In this document: in pieces, positions 17,098-26,158 of the stretch
Position numbering within the stretch: the stretch's first letter is position 1
Layout of the letters: every line of letters starts with the position of its first letter
NCBI GenBank assembly: GCA_947487155.1
Contig: CANKVS010000016.1
Span: forward strand, 1 to 63,003
DNA from: an uncultured Flaviramulus sp.
GTDB taxonomy: Bacteria; Bacteroidota; Bacteroidia; Flavobacteriales; Flavobacteriaceae
Direction of reading: 5' to 3'
Length of the DNA: 63,003 nucleotides
Program-made: the position numbers and the translations under genes
The notes under the pieces: model-generated
What the model saw: the letters and a program-made list of their open reading frames with translations, nothing else
Database searches by the model: none
What the model was told of the DNA's origin: nothing

Positions 17098-18141
17098 TTA
17101 TACTTCAATAGCTTTTGCAATATTTTTTGACATATTCTCAATAGTACAAAAATTTGTATAGTATTCAAATGCAAATTCACCAAGTTTTCTTGACCGCTCA
17201 ATGTTATTGCTCATTTTTATTAAAATTTGTTCCAATGATGTGATATTATCTTCACAAAAAAAACCATTTTCCCCGTGCATAATATTTGTTTTCTCTCCAC
17301 CACTTATAGCATTTATCTTTGTAACAAAAGGGACTCCAAAACCAAAACTTTGAAGTACTGAAAGACCTGCTTGTCCATAAGACACGGAAGCAATTGCTGT
17401 TTTATAAATATCACGTAACTCTTTGGGATTTGTTATTTTACCCAAAAAAAACACCCTATCATCTAGCTTTAAGCTATTCACTAGTTTTTCAAGATTTTGC
17501 CTTAATTCCCCGCCTCCTACAATTCGTAAATTTATATGTTTGGGGATACTATTTTTTATATTAGCAAAAGCATTAATTAGTACATCTAGCTGTTTTCGTT
17601 TATCTAGACTTCCCACAAAAATAATATCTTTTTTAGCTTTATACTCAAAACTCTTTATTCTAGGACCAACATCAAAAGTATTATTAGCAGCAAACAATTT
17701 ATCTCCAGAAATTCCCTTATCAATAAATTCACTTTTTGCAGCTTCTGTATAAAAAATACTAGCATCTCCTTTATGGGTTAAATATACTCTAATTTTATTG
17801 CTCAATTTATTTTTAGTAAACCAAGCACCCCACCAAATAAACTTTATTCGTTTCTTAAACAAAAAAAATGTCAAAATATTATTTAGCCATCGCAAATCCA
17901 TCATCGCTATGACAGTATCATACTTTTTAGTGTTTATTTCTGAATAAACATTTTTTTGTATAAAAAAAGGACCTATTTTAATGTTTCTAACTATTATTTC
18001 TTTATAATCATCTAAATCAGTAACACTTACTTTTCCAGAATGTAATACCGTAACATCATAAGTTTTAGAAAGCTCATTGTATAAAGCTTTCCTATAGTGT
18101 AAAACCACATTTTGTAGAATTAATACTTTTTTAGTTTTCAT
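17098..18141 (-). CDS. Glycosyltransferase family 4
   Basis: A GT-B glycosyltransferase of 347 aa. It starts MKTKKVLILQNVVLHYRKAL and has DIIFVGSLDKRKQLDVLINA at the inter-domain donor-site strand, RIVGGGELRQNLEKL, then FFLGKI and a nucleotide-binding helix around SVSYGQAGLSVLQSFGFGVP. It is cytoplasmic with no membrane segment. It lies between asnB (19 bp) and rfbF (43 bp). Donor and acceptor are not predictable; with the GT2 at 11258 and the GT4 at 2409 it supplies the non-initiating linkages of the repeat unit. Confidence 0.88.
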   Translation of the reverse strand: MKTKKVLILQNVVLHYRKALYNELSKTYDVTVLHSGKVSVTDLDDYKEIIVRNIKIGPFFIQKNVYSEINTKKYDTVIAMMDLRWLNNILTFFLFKKRIKFIWWGAWFTKNKLSNKIRVYLTHKGDASIFYTEAAKSEFIDKGISGDKLFAANNTFDVGPRIKSFEYKAKKDIIFVGSLDKRKQLDVLINAFANIKNSIPKHINLRIVGGGELRQNLEKLVNSLKLDDRVFFLGKITNPKELRDIYKTAIASVSYGQAGLSVLQSFGFGVPFVTKINAISGGEKTNIMHGENGFFCEDNITSLEQILIKMSNNIERSRKLGEFAFEYYTNFCTIENMSKNIAKAIEV

Positions 18142-18160
18142 CTAGCTATAATTATCCTTT

Positions 18161-20053
18161 TTATAATAAAATATTCTTTTTTATGTGTTTCTCATCAATG
18201 AATACCTTAAACCATATTTTTGCTGATAAAATCCTAAACAATATTGTTGTAAAGTTTTTATTTTTATTTCTGTTCATCGATAGCATTTTTCCAATATTGT
18301 CGTTATTAAAAAAATTATTATAATTATAATTCAATAAAATGTCTTCTATTTCAGTTGACGTATTAATAATATTATCCATAGGTGTTGCAAACCCAATTTT
18401 TATTAATGCTTTGGAAATATAATCTGGAATATAATTGTTTAAAGCCTCTCTTTGGATCAGCTTTCCTTTCATTTTGTTGAACTTAAAGCTATAAGGAGTG
18501 CTAAAAGCAAATTCGACCAATCTATAATCCATAAATGGCAAACGGCTTTCAATACCTTGGGACATCGATAAGGCATCTCCATAATGCAATAAATTTACTA
18601 ACCCCCCTGTATGTTGTGAAAATAAAATTTTATTAATATTGTCATCAAAATTCTTAGACTTAAATGGAGTGTCTTTAACATAAGAAAATGAAAACTGTTT
18701 TTTATTTAAAAACTCTAAACCTAAAAACCTGTTTTTTAAAAAATTTAGAATTTTATTGTCAAATGATCTTAAAAATAATAATATAAAATGCTTTATAGAA
18801 TATGTTCTATTAAAAGTTTTAAACTCTTTTATAGCAGTTATAATTTTCCCTTTTTTAATTAATTCAATCATGTGATAAGAAGCCATGTCAGACACATAAC
18901 CTGCCAAAAGTTCATCCGCTCCCTGTCCCTCCATTAGTACTTTTATTTTTCCTTTAGCTTTTTTATAAACTTGATGAATAGGAACTGTTGCAGGCGACGA
19001 ATGTCCAGATTCCAGATGATAAATTACATTTGATAATTTTTCTACATAATTTAAAAAAGATACATTTATTAAATTTGGTGTAGTTTCAAAATAATTATTC
19101 AAATTCTTAACTACTTTCGACTCATCTAAATCAACACTTTTTTTATACGCCAACTTATCGTTATCTGTGAAATCATCTGTTTTACTGTAGGCAGTAAATG
19201 TATTTAATCCTTTATAACCCATCTTTCTAAGAACACCCACAATAGAAGATGAGTCTAAGCCTGATGTTAGAGTACTACCAACCTCGACATCGCTTCGCAT
19301 TCTTAACTTAACAGCATCAGAAAACAGATGTTCAAATTCAATTTTAGCATCTGCATAACTTAAATTTTTATTAATTTTCTTGGGGTATTCCCAATACTTA
19401 TATGTTCTAATCTTACCCTTTTCCCATATTAAATTATGAGCAGGAAGTAGTCTCTTAATGTCCAAAAACCAAGTCTCTTCTGATTGAGCCCCTAAACTTT
19501 TATAACAATAATTAGCTATTATATTGAGGTTTGGTTGTTTTAAACTAGGCTTATAATTTATAATAGGTTTTATTTCAGAAGAAAAAACAAATTCATCCTT
19601 GGATGAAAAATAAGAAAATGGCTTTATACCAAACCTGTCTCTTGAACAAAAAAGTTTATTGATAGTTTTATCATAAATAGCAAAAGCCCACATGCCATTA
19701 AACTTGTTAACACACTCTTCTCCCCAATTAATATATGCTTGAAGGACAACCTCTGTATCACCGGTAGTTGTAAAAAGAACTCCTAGCTTTTTTAGCTCTT
19801 CTTTAATTTCTAAATAATTAAAAATTTCTCCATTAAAAGTGAGTGTATACCTATCATCAACCGAAAATGGTTGATGATTAGATTCAGATAAATCGATAAT
19901 AGAAAGCCTTGTGTGCCCTAGTATAATATAATCGTCTATCTTTTTGGCTTGATCAAAATCTGGCCCCCTATGTTTAATAAGTTGTAACGATTCTTTAAAG
20001 AGATTATAGTTTGTTTGTTTGTTTGAATTATATGCTCCAAAAATACCACACAT
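18161..20053 (-). CDS. asnB: Asparagine synthase (glutamine-hydrolysing) family, in polysaccharide locus
   Basis: An AsnB-type enzyme of 630 aa. The N-terminal class II glutaminase starts MCGIFGAY with nucleophile Cys2 and has HRGPD (28-32) and FNGEIFNY (73-80). The C-terminal ATP-pyrophosphatase domain has SGLDSSS (264-270) and MEGQGADELLAGY. Housekeeping AsnB makes asparagine, but paralogues inside O-antigen/capsule loci are thought to amidate sugar acids or amino-sugar carboxylates. The locus makes a uronic acid (ManNAcA by wecC), a plausible target; this is inference. Neighbours are the wzx flippase (35 bp) and a GT4. Confidence 0.9.
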   Translation of the reverse strand: MCGIFGAYNSNKQTNYNLFKESLQLIKHRGPDFDQAKKIDDYIILGHTRLSIIDLSESNHQPFSVDDRYTLTFNGEIFNYLEIKEELKKLGVLFTTTGDTEVVLQAYINWGEECVNKFNGMWAFAIYDKTINKLFCSRDRFGIKPFSYFSSKDEFVFSSEIKPIINYKPSLKQPNLNIIANYCYKSLGAQSEETWFLDIKRLLPAHNLIWEKGKIRTYKYWEYPKKINKNLSYADAKIEFEHLFSDAVKLRMRSDVEVGSTLTSGLDSSSIVGVLRKMGYKGLNTFTAYSKTDDFTDNDKLAYKKSVDLDESKVVKNLNNYFETTPNLINVSFLNYVEKLSNVIYHLESGHSSPATVPIHQVYKKAKGKIKVLMEGQGADELLAGYVSDMASYHMIELIKKGKIITAIKEFKTFNRTYSIKHFILLFLRSFDNKILNFLKNRFLGLEFLNKKQFSFSYVKDTPFKSKNFDDNINKILFSQHTGGLVNLLHYGDALSMSQGIESRLPFMDYRLVEFAFSTPYSFKFNKMKGKLIQREALNNYIPDYISKALIKIGFATPMDNIINTSTEIEDILLNYNYNNFFNNDNIGKMLSMNRNKNKNFTTILFRILSAKIWFKVFIDEKHIKKNILL

Positions 20054-20088
20054 TTATATATACATTTAAATTTATTGAAAAAGAGACT

Positions 20089-21402
20089 TTAACACGTAAT
20101 AATTTTTTGCTTTTTTAAATACAAATACATTACCACGGCAAAAATGCTATACCCTATTAAATAAGAATAAGCTAATGACGTTGCTTTTTCGATAAATGTA
20201 AATAAAATAATTGCTGAAACTATAATTAAAACTTGTCCTAAAAAAGTAAATAATGTAACTACTTTTGTTTTTGACGAAGATATACAAACTTGTTCAAATA
20301 CACTTATTATAGACATAGGAATTGTTGTGAAAATCAAGATATATAATACTACTTGACCCCCATCGTATGATGCTCCATAAAAATCATAAATAAGACTTGA
20401 AAAAATCGCCATGCCACTACCAATCAAAACAACCACAATACAGTTAAGCTGCAAGCTCTTTTTTATTAAAGCATTGTAATTCTCTTTATGATCAATATAA
20501 TTAGACAATAAAGATAAAGAAACACCCAGCATAGCCGCAGGTAAAAATAATATTATTTGTGATAATTGATTTGCCGAGTTAAAAACACCTACCTCACCAA
20601 AACTTGACTTCTGCAATAGAATATAATATGTTATCCAATTTCCAGAAGAATAAATTATTTCTTTTAAGGCTAAAGGAAAAGAAAATCTTAAAATTCTTTT
20701 CACACTCTTTTTCAAATTTCGATAAAAAATTATAACACCTAAATTTTTAAGGCTTCTTTTTATTAATATATAATTTAGAAAACACCCAATACTCATATTT
20801 AATATCATTGCCCCTATTGTACCTTTTAAGCCAAAGAAATAGGTTAACAAGAGAATTGTAGGAAATGAAATAGCACCTAATATCATATTAATCCTAGCAA
20901 GACCTTTGAACAATTGGAAACCAGATATTAATCCTAATTGGTAAATGTTAACTGCGTTAAAAAAAAGAAAGACCCCAGCAAACCTTAAGGGGAGTGTTAT
21001 AGTATCATTTTCAAAAACAGAAACCGCAATATAAGGTGCAGAAACAAACAGGACTAAACTAAAAAATATGGCTGAAAAAAAAACAATAAGGTTTGTTGCA
21101 GAAATAATTTCTCCTACTTCATCAATATTTTTCTTTATATTTTCTCCTACTAATTTAGTAATTGTAAATCCTAATCCAAATGATGCTAATAAACCAAATA
21201 CAGATATTGTAGATTTTATAATTGATAGTTCTCCAAAACTTATACTGCCCAAAAACTTAGCAACAAACAACCCTGCAATTAAAGAAAGCCCTTTAACAAT
21301 AACATTACCAAGAACCGACCAAAATGCTCCACTAATGAATTTCTTTAAAAGATCATCTGAAAGTATTTTAGCGGCAATAATTTTTTTGATTTTAACTATC
21401 AT
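20089..21402 (-). CDS. Wzx-type oligosaccharide flippase
   Basis: An MVF/PST-superfamily membrane protein of 437 aa with about twelve hydrophobic segments and the N-terminal family pattern FISGAFWSVLGNVIVKGLSL followed by FLGSISFGELSII (lipid flippase fold with paired six-helix bundles). It should move the undecaprenyl-linked repeat unit across the inner membrane. The ATG follows the stop of the WD40 gene directly (TGA then ATG), an arrangement that suggests coupling. No ABC transporter genes are present, so export follows the Wzx/Wzy route. Confidence 0.9.
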   Translation of the reverse strand: MIVKIKKIIAAKILSDDLLKKFISGAFWSVLGNVIVKGLSLIAGLFVAKFLGSISFGELSIIKSTISVFGLLASFGLGFTITKLVGENIKKNIDEVGEIISATNLIVFFSAIFFSLVLFVSAPYIAVSVFENDTITLPLRFAGVFLFFNAVNIYQLGLISGFQLFKGLARINMILGAISFPTILLLTYFFGLKGTIGAMILNMSIGCFLNYILIKRSLKNLGVIIFYRNLKKSVKRILRFSFPLALKEIIYSSGNWITYYILLQKSSFGEVGVFNSANQLSQIILFLPAAMLGVSLSLLSNYIDHKENYNALIKKSLQLNCIVVVLIGSGMAIFSSLIYDFYGASYDGGQVVLYILIFTTIPMSIISVFEQVCISSSKTKVVTLFTFLGQVLIIVSAIILFTFIEKATSLAYSYLIGYSIFAVVMYLYLKKQKIITC

Positions 21403-22338
21403 TCAAGGTTTTATTTTTATTGATATCAATTCCCCGTTTCTTTTTGAAAACATAAGCCTGTTATTGTTAATCGCTATTTTAATAATATAAGATTTGTTAG
21501 AATATAACTCCTCAGCATAAAAACTTGGTAAACTAACCTTTTTTACTGTCCCATCAAAGCTACCTGTTATAAATATGCTTTCAGATAAGGGACAAATTGA
21601 TGTGATTAAATTATCATGTATTTTTAGCTTCTTTTTCAAGTTTAATTTATCATCAAACCACAGCAATGTACCCTCAGTGCTACCAACCAATAAAGTATTT
21701 GAATTGGGTATGAATTTAACAGAAGAAGGTGTTATATCGGGAATTATAACAGATTTTATTCTTTTAAACTCTTTTAAACTCCATAGAACTAATTTATCAT
21801 CGCTTCCTATTGAAACTAGCAAATTCTCTTTATCCGATAAATCAAAATCTCTTACAATTCCATCATGACTACCTATGATTTTTGATTTTTGTGATTCTTT
21901 ATAATCAACCAAAAATATTTTGCCATCATTGCCTGCACTTATAAAAGAACTCTTTCCCGATAAAACATTCACCTTATTGATTTCTTTGTTATGAAGGCTG
22001 ATAGATTTAAATAAAGTACGTTTATCAATATCCCAAACCTCCAAGTTTCCTGAATTAGTTCCAGCAATTAAAAACCTTTCATCACTACTGAAGTCAAACG
22101 TTTTAACACCTTTGTTTGTATTTGAAAAAATAATCATGCTTTTGTTGGGGTGTAGCATGTTTATTGTATAGATAGTTTGATTATTGTAACTCAATCTCCC
22201 AAAATAATGTTGCTTACTAAATGCAAAAGCTCTAACTACAAAGTTTTCCTTATAATAATTTTTTACAATATTATTTTCTTGAGAGAATAATATAAAGTGA
22301 AATAAAAAGAATATTAAAAACTTTGTATTAATCCTCAT
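21403..22338 (-). CDS. Secreted WD40-repeat beta-propeller protein in the polysaccharide locus
   Basis: A protein of 311 aa with an N-terminal signal peptide (MRINTKFLIFFLFHFILFSQ), no lipobox and no T9SS tail, so it is probably periplasmic. About six or seven propeller blades of 40 residues are visible; the clearest ends are LEVWDI (99-104), IFLVDY (141-146), LVLWSL (183-188) and LLWFDD (225-230), each preceded by a (S/G)x(D/E)G-type turn. It overlaps the ligase-like gene by 11 bp and abuts wzx, so it is part of the assembly operon. I know of no described Wzx/Wzy component of this type. It could be a scaffold for polymerase/ligase or a glycan-binding protein; the function is unknown. Confidence 0.8.
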   Translation of the reverse strand: MRINTKFLIFFLFHFILFSQENNIVKNYYKENFVVRAFAFSKQHYFGRLSYNNQTIYTINMLHPNKSMIIFSNTNKGVKTFDFSSDERFLIAGTNSGNLEVWDIDKRTLFKSISLHNKEINKVNVLSGKSSFISAGNDGKIFLVDYKESQKSKIIGSHDGIVRDFDLSDKENLLVSIGSDDKLVLWSLKEFKRIKSVIIPDITPSSVKFIPNSNTLLVGSTEGTLLWFDDKLNLKKKLKIHDNLITSICPLSESIFITGSFDGTVKKVSLPSFYAEELYSNKSYIIKIAINNNRLMFSKRNGELISIKIKP

Positions 22339-23557
22339 TTAGGTTGGTATAAAAAAAAACATAAAAAAAACTAAAAAAGACAATCCCATGTTGTCTGACT
22401 AAAATAGACTCTGTCATCATAACTATTAACAACAATATAAAAAAACTTAAAACTGGTTTTTTTTTATTCTTAATAAAAAAAACTAACAGGTTAAATAACA
22501 TTAGTAATAAAATTGCTAAACCCAAAACACCTCCAATCATTAATGTTTCAATAAATTGATTATGCGAATTGTAATTTTTATCAATCCCAATGTCATATCC
22601 ATTAATATAAAAATACTTATCTCTGATTTTTCCACTATCGTATAAGCCATTCCCTAAAAAAGGAGCTTCAGAAAAGGCATCTAAAGAAGCCTTCCAATTT
22701 TTTAACCTATTATCGACTGCAGCATGAGTATCTCTTTTAAAATATTCTTTTCCATAATCATTCACCTTTCCTTTAATCGTCAGAAACATTAAAAAAGTTA
22801 CAAAACTCGCAAAAACCAACCAAAATACTATTTTATTTACCTTGGCATATTTTTTGAAAAAAAGAGAAAAGAATAAAACAACTTCTATAAGAACTAAGGC
22901 TAGTATTCCACTTCTACTTCTTAAATGTACAATTGAAACACAAATAAAAACAATCAAAATTATAAGGATTGCCTTAAAAACTGGCTTTATCTTTGTTTTA
23001 TTCTCATTTATATAAGTTCTTATAAAAGAGATACAAAGGATTAAATACATTGAAAAATATGTCGGATGAAAATCCAATAAATCAGTAAAATAAAACGACC
23101 CTTTAAATAAAGGGTCTGTATTTGATTCTAGATCAAATATATAAACTGCATAAAACAAGCAAATGAATAATGCTATTATATTCCCTAAAACAAATGAAAA
23201 AACAACTCTTCCCTTTGTCTTTTTAGTAAAATGTCCATTTAATTCATAAAATATTACTGGAAATAATAAAAATGAAAGGTTTTTTTCCAGTTGTTTAATA
23301 CTTTCAGTAAGGTTTTCAGAATATATTAAAGTAAACACTAAGAAGAAAAAGAAAATTAAAGGTAATACACTTAACTTTGTAATTTCAATAGATTTAAATG
23401 ACTTACTCCTATTTTTAATACTTAAAAACATTGTAAAAACAGTCAAAAGAATTATTGATATTGGATTTATATTATGAATAAGACCAAAGGGCATTGTAAA
23501 TGCAAAAACAGATATTAAAATATCGACTAGTGCTTTATCTTTCTTTAATAATATCAT
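22328..23557 (-). CDS. O-antigen ligase/polymerase (Wzy_C family) membrane protein
   Basis: A protein of 409 aa with about eleven to twelve membrane segments. The large periplasmic loop contains NRLKNWKASLDAF, PFLGNGLYD and YNSHNQFIETLMIGGVLGL, the classic O-antigen ligase-like (PF04932) signature in which the conserved Arg and His act on the undecaprenyl-pyrophosphate donor. Also seen is the HLRSRSGILAL helix before the loop. It most likely transfers or polymerises the O-chain in the periplasm. It overlaps the upstream polymerase by 23 bp and the WD40 gene by 11 bp. Of the three such proteins in the locus this one looks most like WaaL; that assignment is tentative. Confidence 0.82.
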   Translation of the reverse strand: MILLKKDKALVDILISVFAFTMPFGLIHNINPISIILLTVFTMFLSIKNRSKSFKSIEITKLSVLPLIFFFFLVFTLIYSENLTESIKQLEKNLSFLLFPVIFYELNGHFTKKTKGRVVFSFVLGNIIALFICLFYAVYIFDLESNTDPLFKGSFYFTDLLDFHPTYFSMYLILCISFIRTYINENKTKIKPVFKAILIILIVFICVSIVHLRSRSGILALVLIEVVLFFSLFFKKYAKVNKIVFWLVFASFVTFLMFLTIKGKVNDYGKEYFKRDTHAAVDNRLKNWKASLDAFSEAPFLGNGLYDSGKIRDKYFYINGYDIGIDKNYNSHNQFIETLMIGGVLGLAILLLMLFNLLVFFIKNKKKPVLSFFILLLIVMMTESILVRQHGIVFFSFFYVFFYTNLNED

Positions 23558-24920
23558 ATATTAATCTTAAACAAAATTTAAGTGTAATAAATATACCCGT
23601 AGAAATAATCATAAAAATTAAAAACATATCAATTCCTGACCCTCTAAATAATATCAATAAAGCTTCATAAAAATACAACAAAGGTATAAAGTTAATTATA
23701 TTGTTAATATTAATTAACTCAATAACATGCCTATAAATTACATTGAAAACATAAAAAAAGAAAGCTCCAATTAGTACTCCAAAAAAAGAAAAATTCCAAA
23801 ACATCTCTGATTGTATTGATATTGTCCAAGAACCTCCTTTCTCTCTATATTCTTTAGAAAACCCATATGTATAGTGGTGTATTATACTTTGTGGTTTATT
23901 TTTCATAATACTCCGTGGAATAAACATAAATATGGGCTTAATAATAGTTTCACCGTAGGTTTTTAACTCAGGATGTTCAATAATTTTTTCAATTGCATTA
24001 TTAGAATGCAAATAGGTATATGATATCTCTAAATTATTCATAAAAGCAGGTATAAAAAAACTAGATGTAATATAATCCGTAACATAACCGCTGGCCTCAA
24101 TAAAATCATTAGCTTTATACCCCCCATATCCTCTGGTTATTGACATAACTATTATTAAATAAAATATAAGAAATACTGAAACTGTAGTTAAAATGATTTT
24201 TTTGAAATTAATTTTCAATTTAAATTTTGTAGATTCTAAAAGAATAATAGGCAATAATAGAAATATCGCATCTCTTTTATCTTCCCATGATATTACTGAA
24301 AAACAAAACAAAAGGAGAAAATAAAGGGGTATTCTTTTTTTTACATTTGGGTTTTTGAAAATATTAACAATAAGTAAAATAGCGCCTATTGTTTTAGGTA
24401 CTTCAGAAAAAGACCCATCTCCTCCAAGAAACCCCAGTTTAAGATCGAAAATAGAGAAAAAAACTATAAAAAAAATGCCCGTAAAGTAAATAAATCCAGA
24501 TGAAAACTTTCTTAAATCGCAAATTGATTTTAATTTAGATTTAAAAGAAATTTTCGATACTAAAAAAAAACTTAAGATAATAACGAAATTAGCCACGTTA
24601 AAATAAGCCATAACAAGATTGGAGTGATTCCAGTCACGATAGGGTATTAATAAGCTTTTAAAAACCAACCCCTTTTGAAAAACTATACTACCTATAAGAA
24701 AATTTAAATTTATATAAGTAACGGCAATAAATGAGGGTGAAAAAATAAATACATTTTTATAAAACCCCTTTAAAGAATAGACAATTGAAAATAATAGTAA
24801 TTGATAAATTGTATAATTATAACAAGAAAAGCTGATCGCATTATCGTGACTTAAAAAAAAAGGAACAAAACTATATAAAAATAGAATCCCTAGTAATTTT
24901 AAAGTCGTTTTTTCTATCAT
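23535..24920 (-). CDS. O-antigen/oligosaccharide repeat-unit polymerase (Wzy-type)
   Basis: A polytopic membrane protein of 461 aa with about twelve segments. The loop with VMSITRGYGGYKANDF (conserved Arg region) and the FMFIPRSIMKNKPQS stretch are typical of the Wzy/OSR polymerase family seen in many Gram-negative loci. It is predicted to join repeat units at the periplasmic face of the inner membrane. It starts 20 bp after wecC and overlaps the next membrane protein by 23 bp. Because polymerases diverge strongly, the call rests on topology, the IPR motif and position. Confidence 0.8.
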   Translation of the reverse strand: MIEKTTLKLLGILFLYSFVPFFLSHDNAISFSCYNYTIYQLLLFSIVYSLKGFYKNVFIFSPSFIAVTYINLNFLIGSIVFQKGLVFKSLLIPYRDWNHSNLVMAYFNVANFVIILSFFLVSKISFKSKLKSICDLRKFSSGFIYFTGIFFIVFFSIFDLKLGFLGGDGSFSEVPKTIGAILLIVNIFKNPNVKKRIPLYFLLLFCFSVISWEDKRDAIFLLLPIILLESTKFKLKINFKKIILTTVSVFLIFYLIIVMSITRGYGGYKANDFIEASGYVTDYITSSFFIPAFMNNLEISYTYLHSNNAIEKIIEHPELKTYGETIIKPIFMFIPRSIMKNKPQSIIHHYTYGFSKEYREKGGSWTISIQSEMFWNFSFFGVLIGAFFFYVFNVIYRHVIELININNIINFIPLLYFYEALLILFRGSGIDMFLIFMIISTGIFITLKFCLRLIYDIIKER

Positions 24921-24940
24921 GCTACTCTTTCTACATGTAA

Positions 24941-26155
24941 TTACTTATTTATACCACAAAAATCTAACACAACCTTATTTTTGTTAAGTTCCAGTGTTTT
25001 AAATTCTTTATGAGCAACTAGGTATACAATAATATCGGCTTTTTCAGAAGCTTCTTTATAATTGGTAAGTTTAAATACTTTGTGTGTGTCTATATTGGGC
25101 TCTACTATAAAATACTCTTCATTATTTGCATTTTGCAAAACTTTCTGTGCAATATATTTTGCCGGCGATTCCCGCAAGTCATCAATATCAGGCTTAAACG
25201 CCAACCCCATTAGAGCTATACTAGGTTTTCTGCCATGTTTTAATTCAAACTCCAATTTGGCTGTTTGTACTTTCTCAGCACACCAAAAAGATTTATAGTT
25301 GTTTATTTCCCTTGCTTTACCAATGATTTTTGATTCCATAGGATAATCAGCAACTATAAAATACGGGTCCACCGCAATACAATGACCACCAACACCACAT
25401 CCAGGTTGCAAAATATTTACTCTTGGATGCTTGTTTGCTAATACTATTAGTTCCCAAACATTAATATCAGCTTTGTCACATATTAATGACAATTCATTTG
25501 CAAATGCAATTTGAACATCTCTTGATGAGTTTTCTACCAATTTACACATTTCTGCTGTTCTTGCATTGGTCTTATGTAAATCTCCTTTAATAAACTGGCG
25601 ATAAAAAGCAACGGCTTTATCTGTAGATTCATCATTTACACCACCAATAACCCTATCATTATGTACCAATTCATACATCACATTACCTGGTAGTACACGT
25701 TCTGGACAATAAGCTATATAAAGTTTGTTTTCTAATTCTGGTCTTTCAGAATAAATTAAATGCATCATTTTTTCAGTAGTCCCAATAGGAGATGTTGATT
25801 CTATAATGTATAAATCGTTTTCCTTCAACAAAGGGATAATAGCTTTGGTCGCTGATTCTACAAATGAAATATCCGGCTCATTTTTTCCTTTAAATGGCGT
25901 AGGTACAACAATAAGATAAGTGTTTGATTCTACTGCGGTCGTCGAAGCTCTCAGATAGCCTTTTTTGACTGCATTAGCCACAGTAATATCCAACTCTGGT
26001 TCAACAATATGTATTTTGCCTTCATTGATTGTTTCAACCACTTCAGGGTTTATATCCACGCCGTGAACATATACTTCGTGTTTTGCAATTAATGCTGCTG
26101 TTGGAAGTCCTATATAGCCTAACCCAACCATAACAACACTCGGTTTGTTATCCAT
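24941..26155 (-). CDS. wecC: UDP-N-acetyl-D-mannosamine dehydrogenase, WecC
   Basis: A UDP-glucose/GDP-mannose dehydrogenase family protein of 404 aa. NAD site VGLGYIGLPTAALIA (10-24); catalytic Cys259 in PGCGVGGHCIAVDPYF (251-266); central helix CKLVENSSRDVQIAFANE (204-221). It performs the four-electron oxidation of UDP-ManNAc to UDP-ManNAcA. It lies 3 bp after wecB, whose product is its substrate, and this pairing makes WecC more likely than a UDP-glucose or UDP-GlcNAc dehydrogenase. The product may be further amidated by the asnB or amidination-cassette enzymes (inference). Confidence 0.93.
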   Translation of the reverse strand: MDNKPSVVMVGLGYIGLPTAALIAKHEVYVHGVDINPEVVETINEGKIHIVEPELDITVANAVKKGYLRASTTAVESNTYLIVVPTPFKGKNEPDISFVESATKAIIPLLKENDLYIIESTSPIGTTEKMMHLIYSERPELENKLYIAYCPERVLPGNVMYELVHNDRVIGGVNDESTDKAVAFYRQFIKGDLHKTNARTAEMCKLVENSSRDVQIAFANELSLICDKADINVWELIVLANKHPRVNILQPGCGVGGHCIAVDPYFIVADYPMESKIIGKAREINNYKSFWCAEKVQTAKLEFELKHGRKPSIALMGLAFKPDIDDLRESPAKYIAQKVLQNANNEEYFIVEPNIDTHKVFKLTNYKEASEKADIIVYLVAHKEFKTLELNKNKVVLDFCGINK

Positions 26156-26158
26156 AAT

